Below are positions 17,744 through 25,700 of a DNA stretch of 64,000 nucleotides, piece after piece. Position 1 is the first letter of the stretch, and the number at the start of each line of letters is the position of its first letter. The stretch is from Pseudomonas rhizosphaerae (GTDB taxonomy: Bacteria; Pseudomonadota; Gammaproteobacteria; Pseudomonadales; Pseudomonadaceae). The notes under the pieces are model-generated. The model was not told where the DNA came from, did not search any database, and worked only from the letters and a program-made list of their open reading frames with translations. The stretch covers positions 3,047,001 through 3,111,000 of the forward strand of contig NZ_CP009533.1 of the NCBI RefSeq assembly GCF_000761155.1, in the 5' to 3' direction. The position numbers and the translations under genes were made by a program.

Positions 17744-20314
17744 ATGCCCGTCACCACTGCGCTATCCGCTGAAAACGTCAGCGCCATCGCCGACCGTTAC
17801 TACGAGAACTTCCCCGACCTGCGCGAGTGCGCACGGGATTGGGGTATCAAGCTGCTCAAGTTCCATACCGACCTCGATCTGGATCCGGACAAGGTCTACT
17901 GGCACGACTTCGACAATGCCCAGAACAACCCGCGGGCCCACACCGGCCAGCAGCACATGGGCAGGCCCAAGCAGACGCTGACCGTCACCGAGCTGGTGCT
18001 GCGCCGATTCAAGACGTTCTACCAGGTGAACTTCGACCTGCTCGATCAGATGTCCGGGTTCTATACCGTGCAGCAGGCCGACATCTACAACGAGACCAAC
18101 GAAGTGCCGCTGGCTCCTTCGTGGATCATGCGGGAATTCTGGGCCACGGATTTCTCGGCCCACTATCAGAAGCGCCTGGGTATTTTTCTGCGCGACTATG
18201 CCGATGACGGCCGCGTGCTGATCAAGATCCTGTTCTTCAGCTTTGTCTGGAATGCCTACAACTCCGGCGCGCTGAACGCCAAGGAACTGATCCTGGTGTT
18301 CGATGCATTCGTCGGACCGGTCGCAGGCCCGCCTACCCTGGAAGACCTGAAGAAACTGCACAAGAGCCGCACCTTGACCACGGTCAAGAGCTTCACGCTC
18401 GGCGACCTGACTTCGTTCGACATACTGCGCATTACCACTGGTGAGGGCCCGGAAATCCTCTACATGCCGGCCGGTTGGTTCAGAACCTTCCACAGTGAAC
18501 AGCACCTGTACGAATGGGTCGCCGAGACAGCCGCACAGGAGCAGCAGCGCGAACGACTCATCGCCCATTTCGATACCCCCGGGGAGTCGAGCGTACCGCC
18601 GCGCACGCTGTTGCTGGCGACACTGGAACGCATCCGCACCACGCCTTGGCAAGCGGGGCAGCGCCTGCTCAACGGTGCTGCCGTGACCATCGAAAAGGAT
18701 GCTTTCAGCTTCCTCTTCGACTCAGTGCGCAACCGTCTCAAGCTCGATGCCAAACAACTGTTGAGCAGCAATCACGAGCTGCGCAAGGAATTGTTCCTGG
18801 TCGACCTGGAAGCCTTCATGCGCATCGTCACGCCCCTGGCACCGGCCGACTCGGTGGTAGCGCTGGTGGCGGTGGCGGCCGGCTCGGTTGCCTTCGGCGC
18901 CCACCTGGCCAGAGCTGTGCGTGGTTCCACGCCACGTGAGCGGCAAAGTGCATTCAGGGCGGCAATCCTGGACGCGCTGAATATCCTTCTGGACATGCCG
19001 TTGCTGCGCGGGGTGAGTAACGAGACCGTGGTACACCTCGGCAACTTCGAAGAACTGGGGGCAGCCCTGGATCTGGAGGCCGGGAATCTGGCGCAGATCG
19101 ACCGCGTCGTGCCAGGCAACTCGCAGCTCGATGCCATTGCACTCGACGAGAATCTGTCCGACTTGCCGGAAGGGACAGGTATCTACCAGGGCGTGTTCAC
19201 CAACCCCGAGGGCGACCATTACATTCGCCTCGACGGCAAGGTCTTCCAGGTCACCTACATCGAGGCGCTGGAACGCTGGGTGATCGTCGATCCCGTTGCG
19301 CCGCTGCAGATCCAGGGCAGTTTTCCGGTGCAGCGAGACTGGAAGGGCCGCTGGGAGCTGTTCACGTTGACCGCGCCCGGCAGCCCCACCGTCAGCACCG
19401 ATACCCTGGCCGCCTTCGATACGGCACCGGGGTTTCGCGACATCACCGCAATGCTGATCAAGCCGGGTGCGCATCAACTGATGACCGGCCCCATCGACAG
19501 CGTCCTGCGCACCGCGCGTTCGCAGTTGATCGAGCTGCGTACGGCCCTGGGTGCCAAGGCCGAAGCGTTCTTCCTCAGCTCCGTCCCACAGCGCAGTCCG
19601 CGCCTGCCGGCCTTGAGCAGCACCATGACGCCCAAGGAGTTTTTCACTCAGGTGTATGCCAGCAACACCGGGCTGGTGGTCAACGAAGCCAGGAATGCCG
19701 TCGGCAGCTGCCAGCTGTTGATCAAGTACATGTCCACGCTCAAGGCCCAACAGGTCAAGACGCTGTACGTCCAGGGGCTGCTCAAGGACCTGCACCAGGA
19801 CCTGCTCGATCAGTTTCAGAAGACGGGCATACTGGGCCGCGACCTGGAAAAGACGCTGCGCGACCTGCACAACCGAGGCACCCGCCTGGACGGTGGCCGC
19901 TACACCCTGCGCCAGGTACTGGTAGAAGCGCGGCGCCAGGGCATCAACGTCCGAGCGCTGGATTGCGCTGCCAGCCTGTCCAGCGACGGCTTGAGCAATT
20001 CCTCCCCGCACCTGCAACAACGCCTGCGTGTCTACTATGCCTACAAGCGCATCGAAGCGTTGCAGAGCCTGAAACCCGATGAAAAATGGCTGGCACTGAC
20101 CGACCAGACCCTGGCCAACCACTACAGCCGCACTCCCGGGCTGGCGGGTCTGACCGGCACGCCCAGCCTGCGGGTCAAGTTGGTGGACAGCGATCAGCCG
20201 TTACGTTTCGGCATCGATACCGGTGAGGTGCTGGCCCCGGACCTGATACCGGTTCGGGGCGATATCAGCCTGAAGATGCCAGCGTCCAGCAAGAATACTG
20301 GCACCAATGTCTAG
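17744..20314 (+). CDS. toxin-like protein with DUF6543/ToxA_N-type N-terminus and degenerate membrane-targeted effector C-terminus
   Basis: This 856-residue protein resembles the Pseudomonas 'dermonecrotic/membrane-targeted effector domain' toxins. Residues 1-300 match the helical N-terminal region; about 478-543 is the YIRLDGKVFQV / VDPVAPLQ beta region; a hydrophobic run lies near 370-390. Residues 605-830 correspond to the C-terminal effector domain, which in family members, as I recall, has GE(A/S)H, a later E-H pair and a GN(S/T)H motif. Here these read NEAR (647), VQG (676) and DQTL (787), so the predicted catalytic residues seem lost. The start follows CAGGAG. No secretion signal or immunity gene is visible. 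Role unknown; it may be an inactive relative. Confidence 0.7.
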   Translation: MPVTTALSAENVSAIADRYYENFPDLRECARDWGIKLLKFHTDLDLDPDKVYWHDFDNAQNNPRAHTGQQHMGRPKQTLTVTELVLRRFKTFYQVNFDLLDQMSGFYTVQQADIYNETNEVPLAPSWIMREFWATDFSAHYQKRLGIFLRDYADDGRVLIKILFFSFVWNAYNSGALNAKELILVFDAFVGPVAGPPTLEDLKKLHKSRTLTTVKSFTLGDLTSFDILRITTGEGPEILYMPAGWFRTFHSEQHLYEWVAETAAQEQQRERLIAHFDTPGESSVPPRTLLLATLERIRTTPWQAGQRLLNGAAVTIEKDAFSFLFDSVRNRLKLDAKQLLSSNHELRKELFLVDLEAFMRIVTPLAPADSVVALVAVAAGSVAFGAHLARAVRGSTPRERQSAFRAAILDALNILLDMPLLRGVSNETVVHLGNFEELGAALDLEAGNLAQIDRVVPGNSQLDAIALDENLSDLPEGTGIYQGVFTNPEGDHYIRLDGKVFQVTYIEALERWVIVDPVAPLQIQGSFPVQRDWKGRWELFTLTAPGSPTVSTDTLAAFDTAPGFRDITAMLIKPGAHQLMTGPIDSVLRTARSQLIELRTALGAKAEAFFLSSVPQRSPRLPALSSTMTPKEFFTQVYASNTGLVVNEARNAVGSCQLLIKYMSTLKAQQVKTLYVQGLLKDLHQDLLDQFQKTGILGRDLEKTLRDLHNRGTRLDGGRYTLRQVLVEARRQGINVRALDCAASLSSDGLSNSSPHLQQRLRVYYAYKRIEALQSLKPDEKWLALTDQTLANHYSRTPGLAGLTGTPSLRVKLVDSDQPLRFGIDTGEVLAPDLIPVRGDISLKMPASSKNTGTNV

Positions 20315-20370
20315 CGGTGGCAGTGTCTAGAAGTAGCAGGGTCTAGCGGTATCGGGGCCTGGCGGTATCA
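20308..20370. repeat. short degenerate tandem repeat at the toxin-gene / cbpA junction
   Basis: About four imperfect copies of a 14-16 base unit of the form GTCTAGCGGTGGCA lie end to end. The first supplies the toxin gene stop codon (TAG) and the last reaches the cbpA stop. The two genes converge here. Confidence 0.6.
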
Positions 20371-21336
20371 GCGCCCCCAGTTCTGACGCGGGTCGAATTC
20401 GGCGTGCTTGGCCAGGGTTTCCCAGGCCTGCCGAGTGGCCTCGTCGGCCGCTGGCGGCATCACCACCTTGAGCTGGGCGAACGCGTCGCCTCGTCCGCCC
20501 TGCTTGTTCTTCAGGCCCATGCCCTTGACGCGCAGACGCTGGCCGTTCTGGCTGTCCGGACGGATCGTCAGGTTGATCCGGCCGGTCAGCGTGGGCACGG
20601 CAACCTTGGTGCCCAACGCCACTTCCCAAGGGGCCAATGGCACCTGAATGATCAAGTCGTGACCGTCCACCTCGAACAGCGGATGCGCGGCCAGGCGCAA
20701 CGTCAGGAACAGATCGCCGCTGGCGCCACCCGCCACGCCAGGTGCGCCCTGGCCCTTGAGGCGGATACGCTCGCCATCGACGACCCCGTTGGGAATCTTC
20801 ACGTTGAGGTTCTTGACCACATCGGTCAGACGCTGGCCACCGGCGTTGTACTGCGGCACCTTGAAACTGATTTTCTTCGATTCGTCGGCCAGCGTTTCCT
20901 CGAGCGACACCGCCAGCTCCATTTCCACGTCCTGGCCTTTGCGCGCAGCACTGCGCTGACCGCCGCGACCGAACGGGCTCTCGCCTGGCCCACCGCGACC
21001 ACCGCCATTGCCGAAGATGGTGCTGAAGAAGTCGGAGAAGTCGCCGGCGCTTTCATCGTGAAAACCACCGCCGCCACGCCCCTGCCAACCCGGCGGCCCC
21101 TGGAAGGGCCGGCCATGCTGGCCGTATTTGCGCAGCTCGTCATACTCGGCGCGCTTGTCGGCATTGCTCAGCGCTTCGTAGGCCTCGCTGGCCTCCTTGA
21201 ACTTGTCCTCGGCGTCCTTTTCCTTGCTGACGTCAGGGTGATATTTACGCGCAAGCTTGCGGTAGGCGGTCTTGATCGCCTTCTCGTCCGCCGTCGGCTC
21301 GACGCCCAGAATCTTGTAGTAGTCTTTGAAATCCAT
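20368..21336 (-). CDS. cbpA: DnaJ-family curved DNA-binding protein CbpA
   Basis: The 322-residue protein has an N-terminal J domain ([20 protein letters not shown]) with the HPD motif at residues 33-35. A Gly/Phe/Arg-rich linker follows, then two DnaJ C-terminal substrate domains with no zinc-finger cysteines, as in CbpA. It is a co-chaperone of DnaK and a DNA-binding protein of stationary phase. A CbpM modulator gene is not seen next to it. It is transcribed divergently from an Hsp70-family gene 234 bases away and converges with the toxin-like gene. Confidence 0.92.
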   Translation of the reverse strand: MDFKDYYKILGVEPTADEKAIKTAYRKLARKYHPDVSKEKDAEDKFKEASEAYEALSNADKRAEYDELRKYGQHGRPFQGPPGWQGRGGGGFHDESAGDFSDFFSTIFGNGGGRGGPGESPFGRGGQRSAARKGQDVEMELAVSLEETLADESKKISFKVPQYNAGGQRLTDVVKNLNVKIPNGVVDGERIRLKGQGAPGVAGGASGDLFLTLRLAAHPLFEVDGHDLIIQVPLAPWEVALGTKVAVPTLTGRINLTIRPDSQNGQRLRVKGMGLKNKQGGRGDAFAQLKVVMPPAADEATRQAWETLAKHAEFDPRQNWGR

Positions 21337-21510
21337 CTAAGCATCACCATCAATGAGCGAATGCGCGCCGCCCGCGCCTACTGGTCGGACTCGGCAACGC
21401 ATGGGAAGTTTATCGGCTGCAGGCCACTGGATGTGAACAGTGAGTTGTACAGCACGGTCGATGGCTAGAAGGTTGGGGCCGCCGGCGCACTTTCAAGACA
21501 GCCGCGGCGC

Positions 21511-21538
21511 TTGATTCTGTACGCAACTGGCATACACT
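21511..21538 (+). promoter_or_regulatory. probable sigma-70 promoter of the Hsp70-family gene
   Basis: TTGATT at 21511-21516 and TACACT at 21533-21538 are separated by 16 bases and lie about 30 bases before the ATG at 21571. Both boxes are close to consensus but the call rests on pattern only. Confidence 0.45.
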
Positions 21539-21570
21539 GCGCGGCCGTTTTTTGAACAGACTGCCTTGCC

Positions 21571-22842
21571 ATGAAAAACGCATCCCCGGCCCGCGCCTGC
21601 GGCATCGACTTCGGCACCTCCAACTCCACTGTCGGCTGGCACCGCCCGGGCAGCGAGACGTTGATTGCGCTGGAAGACGGCAAGATTACCCTGCCTTCGG
21701 TGATCTTCTTCAACTTCGAAGAGCGTCGCCCCGTGTACGGCCGCCTGGCCCTGCACGAATACCTGGAAGGCTACGAAGGCCGTCTGATGCGCTCGCTCAA
21801 GAGCCTGCTGGGCTCCAAGCTGATCAAGCACGACACCAGCGTGCTGGGCACGGCGATGCCGTTCAAGGACCTGCTCGGGCTGTTCATCGGCGAGCTCAAG
21901 CAGCGTGCCGAAGCCAACGCCGGGCGCGCCTTCGACCAGGTCGTACTGGGACGCCCGGTGCATTTCGTCGACGACGACGCGGCCGCCGACCAGGAGGCCG
22001 AAGACACCTTGGCTGAGGTGGCGAAAAAAATCGGTTTCAAGGACGTGTCGTTCCAGTTCGAACCCATCGCGGCCGCCTTCGATTACGAGTCCACCATCGA
22101 GCGCGAAGAGCTGGTGCTGATCGTCGACATCGGCGGTGGTACGTCCGACTTTTCTCTGGTACGCCTGGCGCCCGAGCGGCGCGGACTGGATGACCGCTCT
22201 GAGGACATCCTGGCCACCGGTGGCGTCCACATCGGCGGGACCGACTTCGACAAGCAGCTGAGCCTGCAGGGCGTCATGCCGCTGTTCGGCTATGGCAGCC
22301 GCATGAAGAGCGGCGCCTTCATGCCGACCAGCCACCACATGAACCTGGCGACCTGGCACACCATCAACTCGGTGTACCTGCAAAAGTCGCAACTGGCCCT
22401 GGGCAGCATGCGCTACGACATCCAGGACACGGACGGCATCGACCGGCTGTTCAAGCTGATCGAAGAGAAAGCCGGGCATTGGCTGGCGATGGAGGTCGAG
22501 GAGACCAAGATCCAACTGACCGAAGCTGCCAGCCGCCTTGTCGCGCTGGATCGCATCGAGCCGGGCCTGAGCGTGGAGTTGACCCGTGCCCTGTTCGAGG
22601 CGGCCATCGATAACCTGCTGGAACGCGTGCGCGGCAGTGTCGGCGAGTTGCTGAACAAGGCGGGTGTGGGCGTGGAGCAGGTCGACACGGTGTTCTTCAC
22701 CGGCGGTTCGAGCGGCATTCCGGCCCTGCGCAACAGCGTGGCGGCAATGCTGCCGAATGCGCGGCATGTTGAAGGCAACATCTTCGGCAGCATCGGCAGC
22801 GGCCTGGCCATCGAGGCGCGCAAGCGCTACGGCACGGAGTAA
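21571..22842 (+). CDS. yegD: Hsp70 family protein, YegD-like
   Basis: The 423-residue protein has the actin/Hsp70 ATPase motifs: CGIDFGTSNSTVGW (phosphate 1) near residue 10, LVLIVDIGGGTSDFSLVRL (phosphate 2) near 180-200 and VDTVFFTGGSSGIPALR (adenosine) near 370. It lacks the substrate-binding domain of DnaK, as YegD does. Such proteins are of uncertain function and may be chaperone-like. It is divergent from cbpA, which encodes a J-domain protein, so the two could work as a pair. Confidence 0.88.
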   Translation: MKNASPARACGIDFGTSNSTVGWHRPGSETLIALEDGKITLPSVIFFNFEERRPVYGRLALHEYLEGYEGRLMRSLKSLLGSKLIKHDTSVLGTAMPFKDLLGLFIGELKQRAEANAGRAFDQVVLGRPVHFVDDDAAADQEAEDTLAEVAKKIGFKDVSFQFEPIAAAFDYESTIEREELVLIVDIGGGTSDFSLVRLAPERRGLDDRSEDILATGGVHIGGTDFDKQLSLQGVMPLFGYGSRMKSGAFMPTSHHMNLATWHTINSVYLQKSQLALGSMRYDIQDTDGIDRLFKLIEEKAGHWLAMEVEETKIQLTEAASRLVALDRIEPGLSVELTRALFEAAIDNLLERVRGSVGELLNKAGVGVEQVDTVFFTGGSSGIPALRNSVAAMLPNARHVEGNIFGSIGSGLAIEARKRYGTE

Positions 22843-22851
22843 GGCAGGCTC

Positions 22852-22996
22852 GGCCTCTTCGCGGGCAGAGCCCGCTCCCACAATAAAGGCAGGGCTGGCC
22901 TTAAAGGCAGGGCTGGCCTCTTCGCGGGCAGAGCGCTCGCCGCCCGCCCCGCTCCCACAATACCTGTGGGAGCGGGCTCTGCCCGCGAAGAGGCCA
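22852..22996. repeat. REP cluster (family C) after the Hsp70 gene
   Basis: Three copies of the family C repeat TTCGCGGGCAGAGCCCGCTC (the second disrupted) and its inverse GTGGGAGCGGGCTCTGCCCG. Between the first two is an 18-base tandem duplication, AAAGGCAGGGCTGGCCT, at 22885-22920. The last pair can form a strong hairpin between the two convergent genes. Confidence 0.85.
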
Positions 22997-23003
22997 GTAA
23001 GCC

Positions 23004-24014
23004 CTACACCAACTGAGCCTGCCTCAACTCACTCTTCAGATACGCATAGTAGATCGGTCCCGCCACCACCCCGGGCAGGCCGAACGCCGCCTCGAAGATC
23101 AGCATCGCCAGCAGCAGCTCCCACGACTTGGCACTGATCTGCCCACCGACGATCCGGGCGTTCAGGAAGTACTCGACCTTGTGGATGAGTATCAGATAAC
23201 CCAGCGCCGCCATCGCCACCCAAATCGACAGCGACAGCCCGACGATGGTGATCAAGGTGTTCGAGATCAGGTTGCCGATCACTGGCAACAGCCCGAGCAG
23301 GAAGGTCAGCACGATCAGGGTCTTGGTCAGCGGCAGCTTGATCCCGCACAGTGGCAGCACCACGGCCAGGAAAATGGCGGTGAAGAAGGTGTTCAGCAGC
23401 GAGATCTTGATCTGCGCGAAAACGATGTTGCGAAAGGCCCGCACCAACAGTGACAGGCGATCGAACAGCGCCGCTGCCAGGGGCTTGCGCCGGTCAGGAT
23501 CGGGGATCGCCTGCAGCGCGATGATTGCGCCCAGCACCATGCCGATCAGCAAGGTCACGAACATGTGCGCCGCATCCTTGCCGACCAGTTGCAGATCACT
23601 CAAGTGCTTGCTCAGCCAGCCACTGATGGCCACCCGAAATTCGGCAGCGCTGGCTGGCAGGTAGGCATCGATAAAAGGCGGCAGTTGGCCGCGCGCCCGA
23701 TCGACCACACCCATGAACTTGTTCAGCGAAGCGCCTGGGTTTTCCGCTTCGTGCAGAACGAAGCTGATGACGCCTGCGAACAGCAGCGCCAGGCTACTGA
23801 CCACCAGGGTGCCCAACAGCGCCACTGCCACCCAGCGCGCACGCCGCCCGGCAATCAGTCGTTCCAGTTGCGGCGTCAGCATGTTCACCAGTTCGAAGAC
23901 CAGCAGGCCGGCCAGCAGGCTGGGCAGCAAGCGCATCGGCAAGACCAGCAGGAGGCCGCCGAACACCAGAATCCAGCTGGCGATCAGCACTTGACGCGAA
24001 GAGAACATGGGCAT
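23004..24014 (-). CDS. AI-2E family transporter (PerM/YdiK-like)
   Basis: The 336-residue membrane protein begins MPMFSSRQVLIASWILVFGG and has about eight hydrophobic segments. The AI-2E exporter family text is present towards the end: GLLPVIGNLISNTLITIVGL and SAKSWELLLAMLIFEAAFGL. Members export varied substrates or act as Na+/H+ antiporters; the substrate here cannot be read. ATG at 24008 is an equally possible start. It is transcribed alone and converges with the Hsp70 gene. Confidence 0.83.
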   Translation of the reverse strand: MPMFSSRQVLIASWILVFGGLLLVLPMRLLPSLLAGLLVFELVNMLTPQLERLIAGRRARWVAVALLGTLVVSSLALLFAGVISFVLHEAENPGASLNKFMGVVDRARGQLPPFIDAYLPASAAEFRVAISGWLSKHLSDLQLVGKDAAHMFVTLLIGMVLGAIIALQAIPDPDRRKPLAAALFDRLSLLVRAFRNIVFAQIKISLLNTFFTAIFLAVVLPLCGIKLPLTKTLIVLTFLLGLLPVIGNLISNTLITIVGLSLSIWVAMAALGYLILIHKVEYFLNARIVGGQISAKSWELLLAMLIFEAAFGLPGVVAGPIYYAYLKSELRQAQLV

Positions 24015-24254
24015 AAAGCCTCAGAAGCGAGCGATTCGAAAGGACAGGCAGTCTGCCAGCGTTGCGAGCGAAGGGCCAGTAGGCGAACACATGCCGACCC
24101 ACGGGGAAATTGCGTCATTTGTTTTCCGGCGCAGACCACTTGTGCAGGGTCTGGCCAACACGGGAACGGGCAAAAAATTTCAGAACTAACGCCCTGCCAC
24201 GGCGCTCCAAAGCTGCACGGGGCCACTCACGGCCCATCGAAGGAGCGACTCCCC

Positions 24255-24602
24255 ATGTACAAGCAATCCTTGGCAGCACTGTGCGTCATCGCCTCGCTGG
24301 CCGGCTGTTCGTCGAACACCACCGTGCAGAACCCGGTGGACTTCGTGACCTACCGCGACGCGCCTCTGGTCAAGCAGGTCGAGAAAGGCATGACCATGCA
24401 ACAGGTCCTGGCCATTGGCGGCACGCCTTCGACCGTAGTGGCCGGCACTGCCAACTCGATGTACGGCACCTGCAACAACTACATCCTGACCCGTGAAGGC
24501 CATCAGCAGCCTTACTACGTGAGCTTCGACAGCTCGGGCCGTGTTGCTACCAAAGGCTTCATGACCTGCGAGCAGCGCAAGCTGAACGAAACCGCGCCGT
24601 AA
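24255..24602 (+). CDS. osmE: osmotically inducible lipoprotein OsmE
   Basis: The 115-residue lipoprotein has a signal peptide ending in the lipobox SLAGC (Cys at residue 18). It then shows a SmpA/OmlA-type fold with VEKGMTMQQVLAIGGTP and GTCNNYILTREGHQQPYYVS typical of OsmE. It is an outer-membrane lipoprotein induced by salt stress; its job is unclear. AAGGAGCG stands before the ATG. In other pseudomonads osmE and a bacterioferritin-like gene likewise lie between ureC and ureE. Confidence 0.9.
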   Translation: MYKQSLAALCVIASLAGCSSNTTVQNPVDFVTYRDAPLVKQVEKGMTMQQVLAIGGTPSTVVAGTANSMYGTCNNYILTREGHQQPYYVSFDSSGRVATKGFMTCEQRKLNETAP

Positions 24603-24785
24603 GCCTGCTTCAGGCGGCTGACGAAAGGCCCTCCCCAGGCCATTTGTAATAAAACTTTTCGTCGCCGCCGCCACTCACATTCCTGTAGCGACATTCATGC
24701 AATGACGCATCTGCACCGATCCCGCCGGGTTCCGAATTCGGAACAACAGAGCGCGACGGCTCAAACCGTATAGCTGGAGATAGAC

Positions 24786-25325
24786 ATGCTGAATCTCGAA
24801 ACTTCCCAACTGACATCCGTACAAGACCTGCGTGCCCGCGCACGTCAGAACGTCGATCAAGGCGCCGTCACTGAAGGCTACAACGCCGACCGCGAAGAGA
24901 TCATCAAACTGCTCAATGGCTCGCTGGCCACAGAGCTGGTCTGCGTGTTGCGCTACAAGCGCCACTACTTCATGGCCAGTGGCCTGAAGGCCAGCATTGC
25001 GGCCGACGAATTCCTTGAGCACGCCGAGCAGGAAGCCGAACACGCCGACAAGCTGGCCGAGCGCATCGTGCAGCTGGGTGGCGAGCCGGAATTCAACCCT
25101 GACCTGCTGAGCAAGAACTCCCACGCACAATACGTGGCAGGCAACACGCTCAAGGAAATGGTCTACGAAGACCTGGTGGCGGAGCGGATCGCTATCGACA
25201 GCTACCGTGAAATCATCCAGTACATCGGCGACAAGGATCCTACCACTCGCCGCATCTTCGAAGACATCCTGGCCCAGGAAGAAGAACACGCCGACGACAT
25301 GGCCGACATTTACAACGCGCTGTAA
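24786..25325 (+). CDS. ferritin-like (bacterioferritin-type) protein
   Basis: This 179-residue four-helix protein carries the diiron ligands of the bacterioferritin/Dps-like group: ELVCVLRYKRHYF near residue 50, EHAEQEAEHADKLAERI near 80, and AQEEEHADDMADI near the end (E-x-x-H motifs). It has about 25 extra N-terminal residues compared with Bfr. It probably oxidises and stores iron in the cytoplasm; the start LNLETSQLTSVQDLRARAR is typical of this Pseudomonas family. GGAG lies before the ATG and a strong terminator follows. Confidence 0.87.
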   Translation: MLNLETSQLTSVQDLRARARQNVDQGAVTEGYNADREEIIKLLNGSLATELVCVLRYKRHYFMASGLKASIAADEFLEHAEQEAEHADKLAERIVQLGGEPEFNPDLLSKNSHAQYVAGNTLKEMVYEDLVAERIAIDSYREIIQYIGDKDPTTRRIFEDILAQEEEHADDMADIYNAL

Positions 25326-25344
25326 TCGTCAGTCGCAGGCCCCA

Positions 25345-25371
25345 AGCCAGAACTCAGGTTCTGGCTTTTTT
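25345..25371 (+). terminator. rho-independent terminator of the ferritin-like gene
   Basis: AGCCAGAAC and GTTCTGGCT form a 9-bp perfect stem with a TCAG loop, followed by six T residues. Confidence 0.92.
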
Positions 25372-25700
25372 GTGCCCGGTCATTTTGCCTGGACCCCGTG
25401 GGAGCGGTACGTAGCCGCGAAAAACACGACCCGATTCAACTGACACACCGCAGCGCCCGTTTCGCGGCCGATGACCGCTCCTACAGTTGCTCCCAAAACC
25501 CGTGGGAGCGGTCCGTGGCCGCGAAAAACACGACCCGATGCAACTGACACACCGCAGCGCCCAATTCGCGGCCGATGACCGCTCCTACAGTTGCTCCCAA
25601 AACCCGTGGGAGCGGTCCGTGGCCGCGAAAAGGCCACCCGGTTCAACTGACACACCGCAGCGCCCATTTCGCGGCCGATGACCGCTCCCACAGAAACGGC
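25372..25700. other. intergenic region made of REPIN units
   Basis: Between the ferritin terminator and the AsmA gene there is no credible gene; the stretch is almost entirely the three REPIN units listed separately. Confidence 0.85.
25397..25692. repeat. three tandem REPINs (family B) with a 104-bp period
   Basis: Units begin at 25397, 25501 and 25605, exactly 104 bases apart. Each has CGTGGGAGCGGTCCGTGGCC, a centre CAACTGACACACCGCAGCGCC-like, and the inverted arm GATGACCGCTCC, followed by CAGTTGCTCCCAAAAC in the first two. Near identity of the units shows recent tandem duplication. The period equals that at 9089-9322 although the linkers differ. Confidence 0.9.
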
